A DNA stretch of 64,000 nt from Bacteroidota bacterium (GCA_003250395.1 QKGM01000001.1:83770-147769); one strand, 5' to 3'; positions 18,836-27,109 are shown, numbered from the stretch's first letter. Program-made: numbers and translations. Notes: generated by a model not told the origin, from the sequence alone.

Positions 18836-19933
18836 ATGTCGACAATCAACGATTTATGGAACTCATTGTGTAAGCTGGCTCATCCTTCATTACAGGAGGA
18901 TTATGACAACAGTGGATTGATTATTGGTGACAGACAGGAAACTGTGACCGGTGTTCTGGTATCGTTTGATGTCAACGAGGCTGTTGTGGATGAGGCTATC
19001 GCGAAGCATTGTAATGTCATAATAGCGCACCACCCGGTTTTATTCAGGCCTCTTAAGCAGATTACTTCTGACACGCCAAACGGGCGGCTTCTACTGAAGG
19101 CCATCCGCCATAATATTGCATTGGTAGCCATGCATACCAATCTAGATAACCATTTGCAGGGGGTTAATTATGAGCTGGGTAGAAGAATAGGCCTCTCTAA
19201 CCTTTCTATTTTAAGCCAGATTGAAGGGAAACTGAGGAAACTTGCCACTTTTGTTCCTCAAAGCCATGCAGATGAGGTGAGATCAGCATTGTTTGAAGCC
19301 GGAGCCGGAAACATCGGGCAATATGATTCATGCAGTTTCAATACAAGCGGAACGGGAACTTTTAAAGCAGGATTACAAGCGAATCCTTTTGTTGGTGAGC
19401 GCGATAAAATCCACTTTGAGCCGGAAGTAAGGATTGAGGTTGTATATCCGCAGTGGATTGAGAAGCAGATTGTTGAAGTGATGAAGAAGGTACACCCGTA
19501 TGAAGAGGTAGCATACGATATTTATCAACTTCAGAATGAGATACCTGTTTTTGGGGCAGGTATGATTGGTAACTTCGATACCCCGATGACCGAAAATTCG
19601 TTCCTGAGCCATCTGAAAGCTGTTCTTGGGATTCCGGTTCTCAAGCATACCAGCCTTTCGGGGAAGATGATCAGCCGGGTGGCAATATGCGGTGGATCTG
19701 GTAGTTTTCTTATCCGGAAGGCTTCTGCCTCCGGAGCTGATGCTTTTGTAACGGCAGATGTAAAATATCACGATTTTTTCGATACACCATCCCGGTTGTT
19801 GGTTGTTGATGCCGGTCACTATGAAACCGAACAGTTTACAGTTCAATTACTGGCGTACTATTTAACCGAAAAATTTCCTAACTTTGCCGTCCTGATTTCC
19901 GAAGTGAATACCAATCCGGTTTATTATACTTAA
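18836..19933 (+). CDS. Nif3-like dinuclear metal centre protein (DUF34)
   Basis: Nif3/YbgI-family protein of 365 residues with two DUF34 halves and an inserted PII-like domain (about 125-230, including VHPYEEVAYDIYQL). Metal-binding signatures are VIIAHHPVLF and LVAMHTNLDN near the N-terminus, and a C-terminal VDAGHYETEQF. ATG 18836 is preferred over 18803 because the -7 box TATCTTTG lies inside the longer frame. Family members are proposed to be metal-dependent hydrolases, with a link to GTP cyclohydrolase-like chemistry; the exact reaction is not settled. Confidence 0.93.
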   Translation: MSTINDLWNSLCKLAHPSLQEDYDNSGLIIGDRQETVTGVLVSFDVNEAVVDEAIAKHCNVIIAHHPVLFRPLKQITSDTPNGRLLLKAIRHNIALVAMHTNLDNHLQGVNYELGRRIGLSNLSILSQIEGKLRKLATFVPQSHADEVRSALFEAGAGNIGQYDSCSFNTSGTGTFKAGLQANPFVGERDKIHFEPEVRIEVVYPQWIEKQIVEVMKKVHPYEEVAYDIYQLQNEIPVFGAGMIGNFDTPMTENSFLSHLKAVLGIPVLKHTSLSGKMISRVAICGGSGSFLIRKASASGADAFVTADVKYHDFFDTPSRLLVVDAGHYETEQFTVQLLAYYLTEKFPNFAVLISEVNTNPVYYT

Positions 19934-19991
19934 AAATCAGGATTTCAGTTTATTGAGTTGATTAATCAAACGATCCGAATATTTCCAAACT

Positions 19992-20792
19992 ATGAAAGAG
20001 AATAACCTAAACCCAGATTCCGTCGGCACACCCGAAGTCGAAGAGAACATTGAAGTTTCAATTGAGCGTAAACTCATTGCCCTCTACAGTTTGCAACAAG
20101 TGGATTCGCACATTGACAAAATTCGGATTATCAGGGGAGAGCTACCTCTTGAAGTTCAGGATTTAGAGGATGATATTGCTGGCCTTGAAACCCGTATTGA
20201 GAATTACATTCAGCAGAGCACGCTTTTAAATCAGAAGATTGTCGAGAAAACACAGGCCATTAAGGACAGCGAATCTCTTATTAAGAAATATGAAGAGCAA
20301 CAGATGAATGTTCGCAACAACCGTGAGTATGATTCATTGTCGAAAGAAATTGAGTTTCAGGGTCTTGAAATGCAGTTGTCTGAGAAGCGGATCAGAGAGT
20401 TTTCGTTTGAGCTGAACAATCTGAAGGATGAGATTCAACAAGCTCAGACAGAATTGGTTGATAAACGTAATGACCTGGAAGTAAAGCGTGCTGAACTGGA
20501 CGATATTGTTGCCGAAACGCAGAAAGAGGAACAGCAATTGTTAAGTCGCAGTGAAGATAATAAGAAATATATAGAGGATCGCCTGCTTGCTGCCTATGCC
20601 CGGATTCGGCGAAATGCCCGTAACGGACTGGCTGTTGTTCAGATTGAAAGGGATGCCTGTGGCGGTTGTTTTTCAAAGATTCCACCGCAGCATCAGCTGG
20701 ATATCAGGATGCACAAGAAGATAATTGTATGTGAATACTGTGGCCGTATCCTTGTTGATCAGGAGATTGTCGATATTGTTAAAGGTTCCTGA
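19992..20792 (+). CDS. coiled-coil zinc-ribbon protein (DUF164-type)
   Basis: 266 residues. A long coiled coil (about 30-200) is followed by a C4 zinc ribbon with cysteines in CGGC (ERDACGGCFSKIPP) and CEYCGR. The family, annotated as C4-type zinc ribbon or zf-RING_7, is found beside nif3-like genes in many Bacteroidota. This gene follows the Nif3-like gene after 58 bp and is probably cotranscribed. A role in nucleic-acid binding or protein quality control is suggested for relatives, but I cannot show it here. A strong terminator follows. Confidence 0.9.
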   Translation: MKENNLNPDSVGTPEVEENIEVSIERKLIALYSLQQVDSHIDKIRIIRGELPLEVQDLEDDIAGLETRIENYIQQSTLLNQKIVEKTQAIKDSESLIKKYEEQQMNVRNNREYDSLSKEIEFQGLEMQLSEKRIREFSFELNNLKDEIQQAQTELVDKRNDLEVKRAELDDIVAETQKEEQQLLSRSEDNKKYIEDRLLAAYARIRRNARNGLAVVQIERDACGGCFSKIPPQHQLDIRMHKKIIVCEYCGRILVDQEIVDIVKGS

Positions 20793-20819
20793 TTATTTAC
20801 AATCAAGAGATTCTAAGTG

Positions 20820-20850
20820 GGGCTGGTCGACTGACCAGCCCTTCCTTTTT
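20820..20850 (+). terminator. intrinsic terminator
   Basis: GGGCTGGTC and GACCAGCCC form a perfect 9-bp GC-rich stem with a 4-nt loop, followed by TTCCTTTTT. It ends the nif3-zinc-ribbon transcript. Confidence 0.85.
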
Positions 20851-20871
20851 ATGGTACAATGGCAAAAAGAC

Positions 20872-20879
20872 TAACTTTG
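20872..20879 (+). promoter_or_regulatory. -7 box TAACTTTG
   Basis: A perfect TAnnTTTG match 24 bp before the ATG of the TPR gene at 20903 and just past the terminator of the previous transcript. Confidence 0.55.
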
Positions 20880-20902
20880 AGACACAAATCTGTTGTCGAA
20901 AG

Positions 20903-22432
20903 ATGAGAAAGCATACACTTATTACAGCTAATATAGTAGCAGTATTTCTGTTGTTTTTTATTCCTTCAGTCGTATCGGGAGCTTATTATTACCGGTTTGA
21001 TCGATACAGTAGTGAGGCTATGACAGCACTCACTCAGTTAAAGATTGAAAAGGCCCGCCAGCTGCTTGGCCTGGCGCGTATTCAGTATCCTGATAATAAC
21101 ATACCTGTATGGTTGCTTAATTATGCTGATTTTATAGAAATTATTGTCACGGAGGAGGAAGATTTATTTCATCGTTATGAAAGTAATCTCGGTCAGCGAC
21201 TCGACAGGTTGAGAAAAGGAGATCCGGAGAGCCCCTATCATAAATTTTGTCAGGCAGAAGTAAACCTGCAATGGGCTTTGGCGAGGGCAAAATTCAAAGA
21301 GTATCTCACCAGTTTAAGTGAGGTAAGAAGAAGTTACCTGTTACTTTCAGAATTAAACCGGGAACATCCTGATTTCAAGCCAGCTTTAATCTCATTGGGG
21401 TTTCTCCATACCCTGATCGGGTCGGTTCCGTCAAAATATCAATGGGCGGTCAGGATACTTGGTTTTAACGGTGATGTGAATGGTGGAATCGCGGAAATGA
21501 AAGAAGCGATGGAGTGGACAGAATTGAGTGAGGATCGGGAGTTCTATAATCTGCAATGTCTTTTTTTCCTTAGCATTATCTATTTGAATGCCGATAGTGA
21601 CAAATCGCATGCGGTTGATTTCATGTACAATTACATGAGCCGGAGGCAACTCGGGACATCGAAGCTGGAGCCTCTTCAGGCATATGCACTCGGTGGTATT
21701 GCTCTTAAAACAGGGCATAATAGATTAGCAATCAATATGTTGATCGACAGAGAAAAGAGTCATGACCGGCTAACTGTCCCATATCTGGATTATATGACAG
21801 GGGTCGCGTTACTTTCTGACGAAGACGATTGCGCGGAGACCTACCTCTATAACTATGCTCATGGATTCAGGGGACGGAATTTTATAAAAGCTGCCTGGCA
21901 ACGACTGGCCTGGTTTCACTTGTTGAAAGGAGATACAGAAAAATACCGTAGTTGTATGGCCTCTGCCGGGACCTATGGTTCGCTTGATGTTGATGCTGAT
22001 AAGGCTGCCTATCGCGATTCGAAGTCGAGGATTGTCCCCAATCCGCAATTATTAAGGGCACGTTTGCTTTCAGATGGTGGTTATCTTGATCGTGCCCAGG
22101 AAGTATTGGATGTGTTTTATCGACATAAGGATATCAGCAGCTACGACAAGCTTGAAGCCGATTACCGGCAGGCCAGGATCTTTGACGAAAAAGGATTGTC
22201 GCGGCAGGCAATGACTGCCTACCAAAAGGTTTATGAAACGGGGAAGAATGATACGCGATATTATGCTGCCAACAGCGCCCTGAAACTTGGCGATCTTTTC
22301 GAACGGCTTGGCAGGCCTGATATGGCCGCTTTATGGTATGACAGGGTTGAATCTCTTGAGTTTAATGAATACAGAAACAGCCTTACCCAGAAAGCAAGGG
22401 CAGGATACCAGCGAACAAAAGCGAGAAAATAA
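20903..22432 (+). CDS. exported TPR-like helical repeat protein
   Basis: 509 residues with an N-terminal signal peptide or anchor (TANIVAVFLLFFIPSVVSGA). The rest is helix-rich, with TPR-like units near the end (RQARIFDEKGLSRQAMTAYQ, NSALKLGDLFERLGRPDMAA). The middle part has DFKPALISLGFLHTLIGSVP, similar to conserved Bacteroidota proteins of unknown function. It is probably periplasmic. The dtd gene follows after 33 bp; the pairing may be only positional. Confidence 0.85.
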   Translation: MRKHTLITANIVAVFLLFFIPSVVSGAYYYRFDRYSSEAMTALTQLKIEKARQLLGLARIQYPDNNIPVWLLNYADFIEIIVTEEEDLFHRYESNLGQRLDRLRKGDPESPYHKFCQAEVNLQWALARAKFKEYLTSLSEVRRSYLLLSELNREHPDFKPALISLGFLHTLIGSVPSKYQWAVRILGFNGDVNGGIAEMKEAMEWTELSEDREFYNLQCLFFLSIIYLNADSDKSHAVDFMYNYMSRRQLGTSKLEPLQAYALGGIALKTGHNRLAINMLIDREKSHDRLTVPYLDYMTGVALLSDEDDCAETYLYNYAHGFRGRNFIKAAWQRLAWFHLLKGDTEKYRSCMASAGTYGSLDVDADKAAYRDSKSRIVPNPQLLRARLLSDGGYLDRAQEVLDVFYRHKDISSYDKLEADYRQARIFDEKGLSRQAMTAYQKVYETGKNDTRYYAANSALKLGDLFERLGRPDMAALWYDRVESLEFNEYRNSLTQKARAGYQRTKARK

Positions 22433-22465
22433 AAATGGATTTGTGTTAAACGGAAGGATGATGAG

Positions 22466-22918
22466 ATGAGAGCAGTTATTCAAAGAGTTACAAGTGCCTC
22501 GGTTGAGATAGATCAGTTAAAAGTTGCTGAAATAGGTACCGGATTATTGATTCTGGTTGGATTTGAAGACGATGATTCAATGGCAGATGTTGAATGGCTG
22601 AGTGGAAAGATTGCCAGACTAAGGGTATTCAATGATACATCGGGTATCATGAATCTTAATGTTTCGGAAGTTAGTGGCAGGGTATTGGTTGTTAGTCAGT
22701 TTACGCTTCATGCTTCAACGAAAAAAGGTAACAGGCCCTCATATATACGAGCCGCGAGGCCCGATACCGCGCTTCCTCTTTATCAGTATTTCATAGAAAA
22801 GATGGAACTTGATTTGGGACAAAAACCGCTCACGGGTATGTTTGGAGCGGATATGAAAGTCTCTCTCCTTAATGATGGTCCGGTTACCATCATTATTGAC
22901 ACTAAATGGAAGGAATAG
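22466..22918 (+). CDS. dtd: D-aminoacyl-tRNA deacylase
   Basis: DTD, 150 residues, recycles tRNA wrongly charged with D-amino acids or glycine. It starts MRAVIQRVTSASVEI, the family's conserved N-terminus, and has both active-site motifs: VVSQFTLHA (SQxTL, about 76-84) and DGPVTIIID (the cross-subunit GPVT loop, about 137-145). The length and the lack of insertions are normal. It is convergent with the thioesterase gene, with 1 bp between the stops. Confidence 0.97.
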   Translation: MRAVIQRVTSASVEIDQLKVAEIGTGLLILVGFEDDDSMADVEWLSGKIARLRVFNDTSGIMNLNVSEVSGRVLVVSQFTLHASTKKGNRPSYIRAARPDTALPLYQYFIEKMELDLGQKPLTGMFGADMKVSLLNDGPVTIIIDTKWKE

Positions 22919-22919
22919 G

Positions 22920-23297
22920 TCAGAGGGAATTCAGAAATTTCTCTTCGTCGATGATATAGCGGGTATGTAATCCCGATCCAATTATTCCTTTTTCATCGAA
23001 TGCCTCTACCTTAAACACAATTTTTTTTCCTTCAACCGCTAAAAGAGTTGCATCGCACCATACTTTCTTATAGAGAGGAGTTGCCCTTATGTGTTTAATA
23101 TCGACATGAGTTCCGACTGTATTCTCTCCTTTGGGCAAGGCGGGAGCAACGAGGGAAAGACAGGCATGTTCCATCAGCGCGATCATGGCAGGAGTAGCAA
23201 AAACATCTACCATCCCTGATCCGTATTCCCTGGCAGAATCTTTTGGTGTTACAGTTTTTTCATCCCGGAATGTACTGCCTATAATCAACTCGCTCAT
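22920..23297 (-). CDS. FlK-like hotdog thioesterase
   Basis: 125-residue hotdog-fold protein. The run FATPAMIALMEHAC matches the fluoroacetyl-CoA-thioesterase-like (FlK) family, with TVGTHVDIKHIRATP contributing the other active-site strand. The family splits small acyl-CoA thioesters; the substrate here is unknown. Its start overlaps the OsmC stop by 1 bp (TAATG), so the two are translationally coupled. Confidence 0.85.
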   Translation of the reverse strand: MSELIIGSTFRDEKTVTPKDSAREYGSGMVDVFATPAMIALMEHACLSLVAPALPKGENTVGTHVDIKHIRATPLYKKVWCDATLLAVEGKKIVFKVEAFDEKGIIGSGLHTRYIIDEEKFLNSL

Positions 23298-23707
23298 TAT
23301 TCATTAAAATGTAAGTGAATATTTTTTTCCAGGTCAGGGTGTAAGCTATGATAGACCGGACACGAAAAAGCAGCATGTTCGATGAGTTTTTTCTCTTTAG
23401 CAGAGTACTTATTGGAAGGAAACCAGAGATGAATCTCAATGGTTCCCACCCGCCTGGGATTGGATGCCATTATTTTTGTAATTTCTGCCGTTGTTCCGTC
23501 GATAGAGAAGCCGTGCACATTAGCGGCAATCCCCATGATTGTTAGCATGCAACTACCCAAAGAGGCTGCAAGCAAATCGGTTGGGGAGAAAGCTTCACCC
23601 CGGCCATGATTGTCGGAGGGAGCATCGGTAAGAATTACGCTATTGGATTGTATATGTGTCGCATTAGTTCGAAGATCACCAATGTAGGTAGTTTTGATCG
23701 TAGCCAT
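23297..23707 (-). CDS. OsmC-family peroxiredoxin
   Basis: OsmC-like protein, 136 residues, expected to reduce organic hydroperoxides with two active-site cysteines. Family landmarks are GEAFSPTDLLAASLGSCMLT (peroxidatic Cys near 53) and HAAFSCPVYHSLHP (second Cys near 117). The open frame extends upstream to 24019, but that part is antisense to the Cys-rich protein gene; the ATG at 23707 gives a normal-length protein. It is coupled to the thioesterase gene behind it. Confidence 0.93.
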   Translation of the reverse strand: MATIKTTYIGDLRTNATHIQSNSVILTDAPSDNHGRGEAFSPTDLLAASLGSCMLTIMGIAANVHGFSIDGTTAEITKIMASNPRRVGTIEIHLWFPSNKYSAKEKKLIEHAAFSCPVYHSLHPDLEKNIHLHFNE

Positions 23708-23731
23708 AGTTTTTTTATGCAAAAATAAAGA

Positions 23732-23760
23732 ACCCCTGCCGGATTCTGACCGACAGGGGT
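23732..23760 (-). terminator. intrinsic terminator of the Cys-rich protein gene
   Basis: Read on the minus strand, ACCCCTGTCGG and CCGGCAGGGGT pair over 11 positions (one G-U) around a 7-nt loop, followed by TTCTTTATTTTTG. It separates the Cys-rich gene from osmC. Confidence 0.8.
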
Positions 23761-23783
23761 AAATTAATTGAACCGAAGTGAAA

Positions 23784-24086
23784 TTATTTCTTTTCGGGTT
23801 TCTTGTCCTTTGAGCAGCTAGTACTACCGGCACAGCTTTTTGAGCACGAACTTTTTGAACTGCAGCATGATTTGGCATCACCAGATTTAGCCTTATCCTT
23901 GCATTCGGTTGTTTTCGCTTTGTTATCGGTTGCTTTGGCATTTTTTGCTTCTGCTTTGGCAGCCTTTGGAGGATCATCCTTATTAATCGAAATTGAATAG
24001 CCATTTGAAGTTGTGGCAAAGCTTACAGTGTTGAACCCAACAAGTAAGAAAGCTGCTAAAGCGACACTCAGAAATACGTTTTTCAT
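23784..24086 (-). CDS. small secreted Lys/Ala- and Cys-rich protein
   Basis: 100 residues. A signal peptide (KNVFLSVALAAFLLVGFNTV, cleavage near SFA) precedes a low-complexity Lys/Ala stretch (about 40-65) and a Ser/Lys tail with six cysteines (CKDK, SCCSSKSSCSKSCAG, TSC; about 62-93). I know no family with this pattern. The cysteines suggest metal or thiol chemistry in the periplasm or outside the cell, but that is inference. It has its own -7 box (minus-strand TATGTTTG at 24124-24131) and lies divergent from a two-component system, across a row of regularly spaced TGTTAA half-sites. Confidence 0.78.
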   Translation of the reverse strand: MKNVFLSVALAAFLLVGFNTVSFATTSNGYSISINKDDPPKAAKAEAKNAKATDNKAKTTECKDKAKSGDAKSCCSSKSSCSKSCAGSTSCSKDKKPEKK

Positions 24087-24123
24087 AATTCAAAAATTAT
24101 TTAGAAGTGAAAATTTTACAATG

Positions 24124-24131
24124 CAAACATA
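24124..24131 (-). promoter_or_regulatory. -7 box TATGTTTG (minus) of the Cys-rich gene
   Basis: On the minus strand this reads TATGTTTG, a TAnnTTTG match, 38 bp before the ATG at 24086. The nearest regulator half-site ends 21 bp upstream, where an activator would contact RNA polymerase. Confidence 0.6.
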
Positions 24132-24152
24132 CAACAGAGCAGCCATGAGGTG

Positions 24153-24192
24153 TGTTAACGGCTTGTTAATGGTGGTGTTAATGTGTTGTTAA
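24153..24192. promoter_or_regulatory. four phased TGTTAA half-sites, probable response-regulator operator
   Basis: TGTTAA occurs at 24153, 24164, 24176 and 24187, i.e. with 11, 12 and 11 bp between starts. Read towards the Cys-rich gene each half-site is TTAACA. OmpR/PhoB-family regulators bind direct repeats at about 11-bp spacing as tandem dimers, and such a regulator is encoded at 25569-26267. The sites fit two dimers. Confidence 0.7.
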
Positions 24193-24217
24193 TAACAAAA
24201 TGTTGAGTTTTTCACAG

Positions 24218-24225
24218 TACTTTTG
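24218..24225 (+). promoter_or_regulatory. -7 box TACTTTTG of the two-component operon
   Basis: A TAnnTTTG match, 33 bp before the kinase ATG at 24258 and 25 bp after the last TGTTAA half-site, so the operator could also give autoregulation. Confidence 0.55.
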
Positions 24226-24257
24226 TATGAATTATAATGAATTATATCGTGTAAGAA

Positions 24258-25565
24258 ATGAAGCCATTTTGGTTTAAGACGATTGTTTGGATTGCTGCTA
24301 TTTCACTGGCCGGAATCATTTTTACGCAGGTTTACTGGGTCAGGAATGCATGGTTGTTAAAGGAAGAACAGTTCGACAGCCGTGTAAAGGTAGCCCTGAA
24401 GACAGTTGTAAACCGTTTGTACAAGCAATCTGCTTCACAGGCAAAAGCCGTATTTGTTGCAGGCTGCACACCAGGTTGTCCCATTCCGGATTCAATAAAA
24501 TCGAGTCTGAATATTGACGGGTATTTATTGGACTCGTTACTAGTAGATGAGTTTAGAGGAACTGATGTCAACCGGGATTTTTATTATTCTGTGTACAGTG
24601 CACTTGAGAAGAGATCACTATTGGGTAATCCCGACAGGTATTTTCCTGAGATATTGGCTTCTCCTCATTCTGTTTCCTTGTCTTGCCTTCATGAAGCAAA
24701 CGTGTATTATTTATCAGTCTTTTTCCCGGGGAAAAGAGGATTTATTTTATCTCAACTGATGGGATGGATGTTATTATCGGTTGCCTTTACGGCGATAATC
24801 ATATTTTCTTTTTCCTGGACAGTGCTGGCTTTTATCAGGCAAAGGAAACTTTCGGAGATGAAAAGCGACTTTGTGAACAATATGACGCATGAGTTACGGA
24901 CGCCTGTTTCCGCAATTTCATTAGCAAGTGAAATGCTTTTAAAACCTTTAGTACTGTCTGATCGTGAAAAGATTGAAAAATATGCCAGTTTGATTTACGA
25001 TCAGAATAACCGAATGAGGAGCCTGGTAGAACATGTATTACAGATTTCAGCGTTTGACAGGCATGAGTACCGCCTGAACCTTGCAAGGGTTGATGTACAC
25101 GAAATGATAGATGATCTGGTAGCATCGTTTCGTCTTATTGTTGAAGAGAGGGGGGGCTCTATCACGTTAAACATGGATGCTGAGAGGTTTCTGGTATCAG
25201 GTGATCGTCTTTATTTAACCAATATCCTGAGCAGTCTTATTGATAATGCTGAAAAGTATTCTCCTTCAAAACCGCAAATCGTCATTAGTACCCGTTCAAG
25301 TGAACATGGCCTCTATATTATAGTGAGTGATAATGGTATGGGGATGAGTGCTGCTCAACGAAAGCTTGTTTTCCAGAAGTTTTATCGTGTACCAACCGGC
25401 AATAAACACAATATCAAAGGGTATGGACTAGGCCTTTATAATGCTCAGGTACTTGCAAAGGCACATGGTGGCTCATTATCGGTTACAAGTGAACCCGGCA
25501 GGGGTAGTACCTTTTCACTTTATCTTCCTTTTGGGGAATCTGAGAATTCTGACTATATTAGCTGA
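24258..25565 (+). CDS. RprX-like sensor histidine kinase
   Basis: Sensor kinase of 435 residues: membrane helix 8-28, periplasmic sensor domain about 30-165, second helix 166-192, HisKA with His211 in MTHELRTP, and an HATPase domain (SDNGMGMSAA, GYGLGLYNA). The N-terminal layout resembles Bacteroides RprX. The sensor part contains a CTPGC pair (Cys70, Cys74) and Cys143, which might respond to redox or metal state; this is inference. The gene is 3 bp ahead of its cognate regulator and divergent from the Cys-rich secreted protein. Confidence 0.92.
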   Translation: MKPFWFKTIVWIAAISLAGIIFTQVYWVRNAWLLKEEQFDSRVKVALKTVVNRLYKQSASQAKAVFVAGCTPGCPIPDSIKSSLNIDGYLLDSLLVDEFRGTDVNRDFYYSVYSALEKRSLLGNPDRYFPEILASPHSVSLSCLHEANVYYLSVFFPGKRGFILSQLMGWMLLSVAFTAIIIFSFSWTVLAFIRQRKLSEMKSDFVNNMTHELRTPVSAISLASEMLLKPLVLSDREKIEKYASLIYDQNNRMRSLVEHVLQISAFDRHEYRLNLARVDVHEMIDDLVASFRLIVEERGGSITLNMDAERFLVSGDRLYLTNILSSLIDNAEKYSPSKPQIVISTRSSEHGLYIIVSDNGMGMSAAQRKLVFQKFYRVPTGNKHNIKGYGLGLYNAQVLAKAHGGSLSVTSEPGRGSTFSLYLPFGESENSDYIS

Positions 25566-25568
25566 ACG

Positions 25569-26267
25569 ATGAATCCGATACCACAAATATTATTTGTTGA
25601 AGACGATCCCGCTTTGGGATTGGTTATTTCAGATTTCCTTCAGATGGATGGATTTGGTGTTAAACTGGCCACTGATGGAATAGTTGCACGTGATTTGTTT
25701 ATTAAACAGCGATATGATCTTTGTGTCCTTGATGTTATGCTTCCCGGGATTGATGGTTTTGAACTGGCCCGGATAATCAGGAAGACTGATGCAGCAGTCC
25801 CGATAATTTTTCTGACAGCCAGATCCCTTTCCACTGACAGGATTGAGGGTTTTCGGATAGGTTGCGATGATTATATAGTGAAACCTTTTAACAGTGAAGA
25901 GCTATCACTCAGGATAAGGGCTTTGCTTAAGCGGTGCGGTATATTTTCATCTGTTGGAATGGAAAGGCAGGAATATAACATCGGCCACTATACGTTTATA
26001 CCCAAAGAATTGATCCTTAAAGGGAAAAACAGTATTCAGCCGCTCACCCGAAGAGAGGCTGAGTTATTGAAGTTTTTTTGTGATCACCAGAATGAATTGT
26101 TACCCCGTGAAGTCATCCTGAAAGCTGTCTGGGGAAATGATGATTATTTTATTGGCAGAAGCATGGATGTTTTTATCGCACGACTGAGGAAATACCTTAA
26201 AGATGATGACTCCGTATCTATCACGAATAGTCATGGAAATGGCTTCAAACTCACGGTAATTATATAG
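25569..26267 (+). CDS. OmpR/PhoB-family response regulator (RprY-like)
   Basis: Two-domain regulator of 232 residues. The receiver (1-120) has the acidic pair EDD (11-13), phosphoryl Asp55 in LDVMLPGIDGFE, the switch Thr in FLTAR and Lys in DDYIVKPF. The C-terminal winged helix (about 135-230) has PLTRREAELLKFFCDHQNEL and GRSMDVFIARLRKYL, typical of the OmpR family. It lies 3 bp behind its kinase. The phased half-sites at 24153-24192 are its likely targets. Confidence 0.94.
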   Translation: MNPIPQILFVEDDPALGLVISDFLQMDGFGVKLATDGIVARDLFIKQRYDLCVLDVMLPGIDGFELARIIRKTDAAVPIIFLTARSLSTDRIEGFRIGCDDYIVKPFNSEELSLRIRALLKRCGIFSSVGMERQEYNIGHYTFIPKELILKGKNSIQPLTRREAELLKFFCDHQNELLPREVILKAVWGNDDYFIGRSMDVFIARLRKYLKDDDSVSITNSHGNGFKLTVII

Positions 26268-26334
26268 ATGTGTTTTTGAACAATTTGGAGAGTCTTTGGT
26301 TGTAATATAAAGAGTAAAAATCAATAAATCACCA

Positions 26335-27030
26335 ATGGCTATACATACAAATAGTGAGAGATGCGAAAACTGTAGGAGCAGGTCTTTCATCTTTGACCTT
26401 ATCAGCGAGCAGGATAGGGAGATTCTGGACAAGGCCAAGCAGGAAGTTAGTTTTAATGCAGGTGAGATTATTTTTAAACAGGGGGCCATGTTGACGCATG
26501 TAGTATGTGTTACATCAGGCCTCGCTAAGATATACTTTGAAGGTCTTGATAAGAAAAATCTTCTTTTGAGGCTTGTTAAACCTTCTGAACTTGTTGGCGG
26601 GCCAGGTATGTTTGTTGATCAGCGACATCACTACTCCCTGGGAGCTGTTGAGGATACCCGGGTTTGTTTTATTGATATCGGTTTATACAGGGAACTTGTT
26701 TTCAGAAATAAACCGCTGGCACACGAAGTGATGGCACGAGAAAGCTACCATAGAATAGAAATGTATGAGAAACTTGTGAACCTTACCCAGAAACAAATGC
26801 CCGGTAGGGTCGCAGAAGCGCTGATTTATTTATCTACTCAGATATATGAATCGGCGAAATTTCAATGTACCATATCGCGTCAGGAACTTGCAGATCTGAC
26901 TGCTATGTCGAAGGAGAGTACAATCAGGATTTTAAAAGATCTGAAAGAAAGTGGTCTGGTTACAATAGAGGGGAATATTGTCGAAATTGTTGATATGAAG
27001 GGGCTTGAAGATATCTCTCAGAGAGGTTGA
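26335..27030 (+). CDS. Crp/Fnr-family transcriptional regulator
   Basis: 231 residues: cyclic-nucleotide-binding-type sensor domain (about 25-150), a dimerisation helix, and a C-terminal helix-turn-helix (about 165-225; RQELADLTAMSKESTIRILK, the Fnr/Crp recognition region). The N-terminus has CENC (Cys10, Cys13), and other cysteines are near 57 (VVCVTSG) and 108 (RVCFID), but the spacing does not clearly match a classical FNR 4Fe-4S site. It sits directly before a cytochrome cluster with Fnr-like palindromes in between, so it probably controls that cluster in response to oxygen, redox or another signal. Confidence 0.92.
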   Translation: MAIHTNSERCENCRSRSFIFDLISEQDREILDKAKQEVSFNAGEIIFKQGAMLTHVVCVTSGLAKIYFEGLDKKNLLLRLVKPSELVGGPGMFVDQRHHYSLGAVEDTRVCFIDIGLYRELVFRNKPLAHEVMARESYHRIEMYEKLVNLTQKQMPGRVAEALIYLSTQIYESAKFQCTISRQELADLTAMSKESTIRILKDLKESGLVTIEGNIVEIVDMKGLEDISQRG

Positions 27031-27049
27031 TTTTTTTTGAGCTCCTACG

Positions 27050-27109
27050 TTGATATTTGTCAATCAAAATATGTGTTTATGTCAATCAAAAGTTGATGTA
27101 AATCATCAA
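27050..27109. promoter_or_regulatory. Fnr/Crp-like palindromes and direct repeats ahead of the cytochrome cluster
   Basis: TTGATATTTGTCAA (27050-27063) matches the Fnr pattern TTGAT-N4-ATCAA with one mismatch. TTGATGTAAATCATCAA (27093-27109) is a perfect inverted repeat with 6-bp arms and a 5-bp spacer. TGTCAATCAAAA occurs twice (27058-27069 and 27080-27091), 22 bp apart, i.e. two helical turns. The region lies between the Crp/Fnr gene and the first cytochrome gene. Confidence 0.7.

Noticed and set aside
23708..24019. N-terminal extension of the OsmC protein
   Set aside because: The extension is antisense to the Cys-rich gene, is very basic without any family likeness, and contains the terminator hairpin; the ATG at 23707 gives a normal OsmC.
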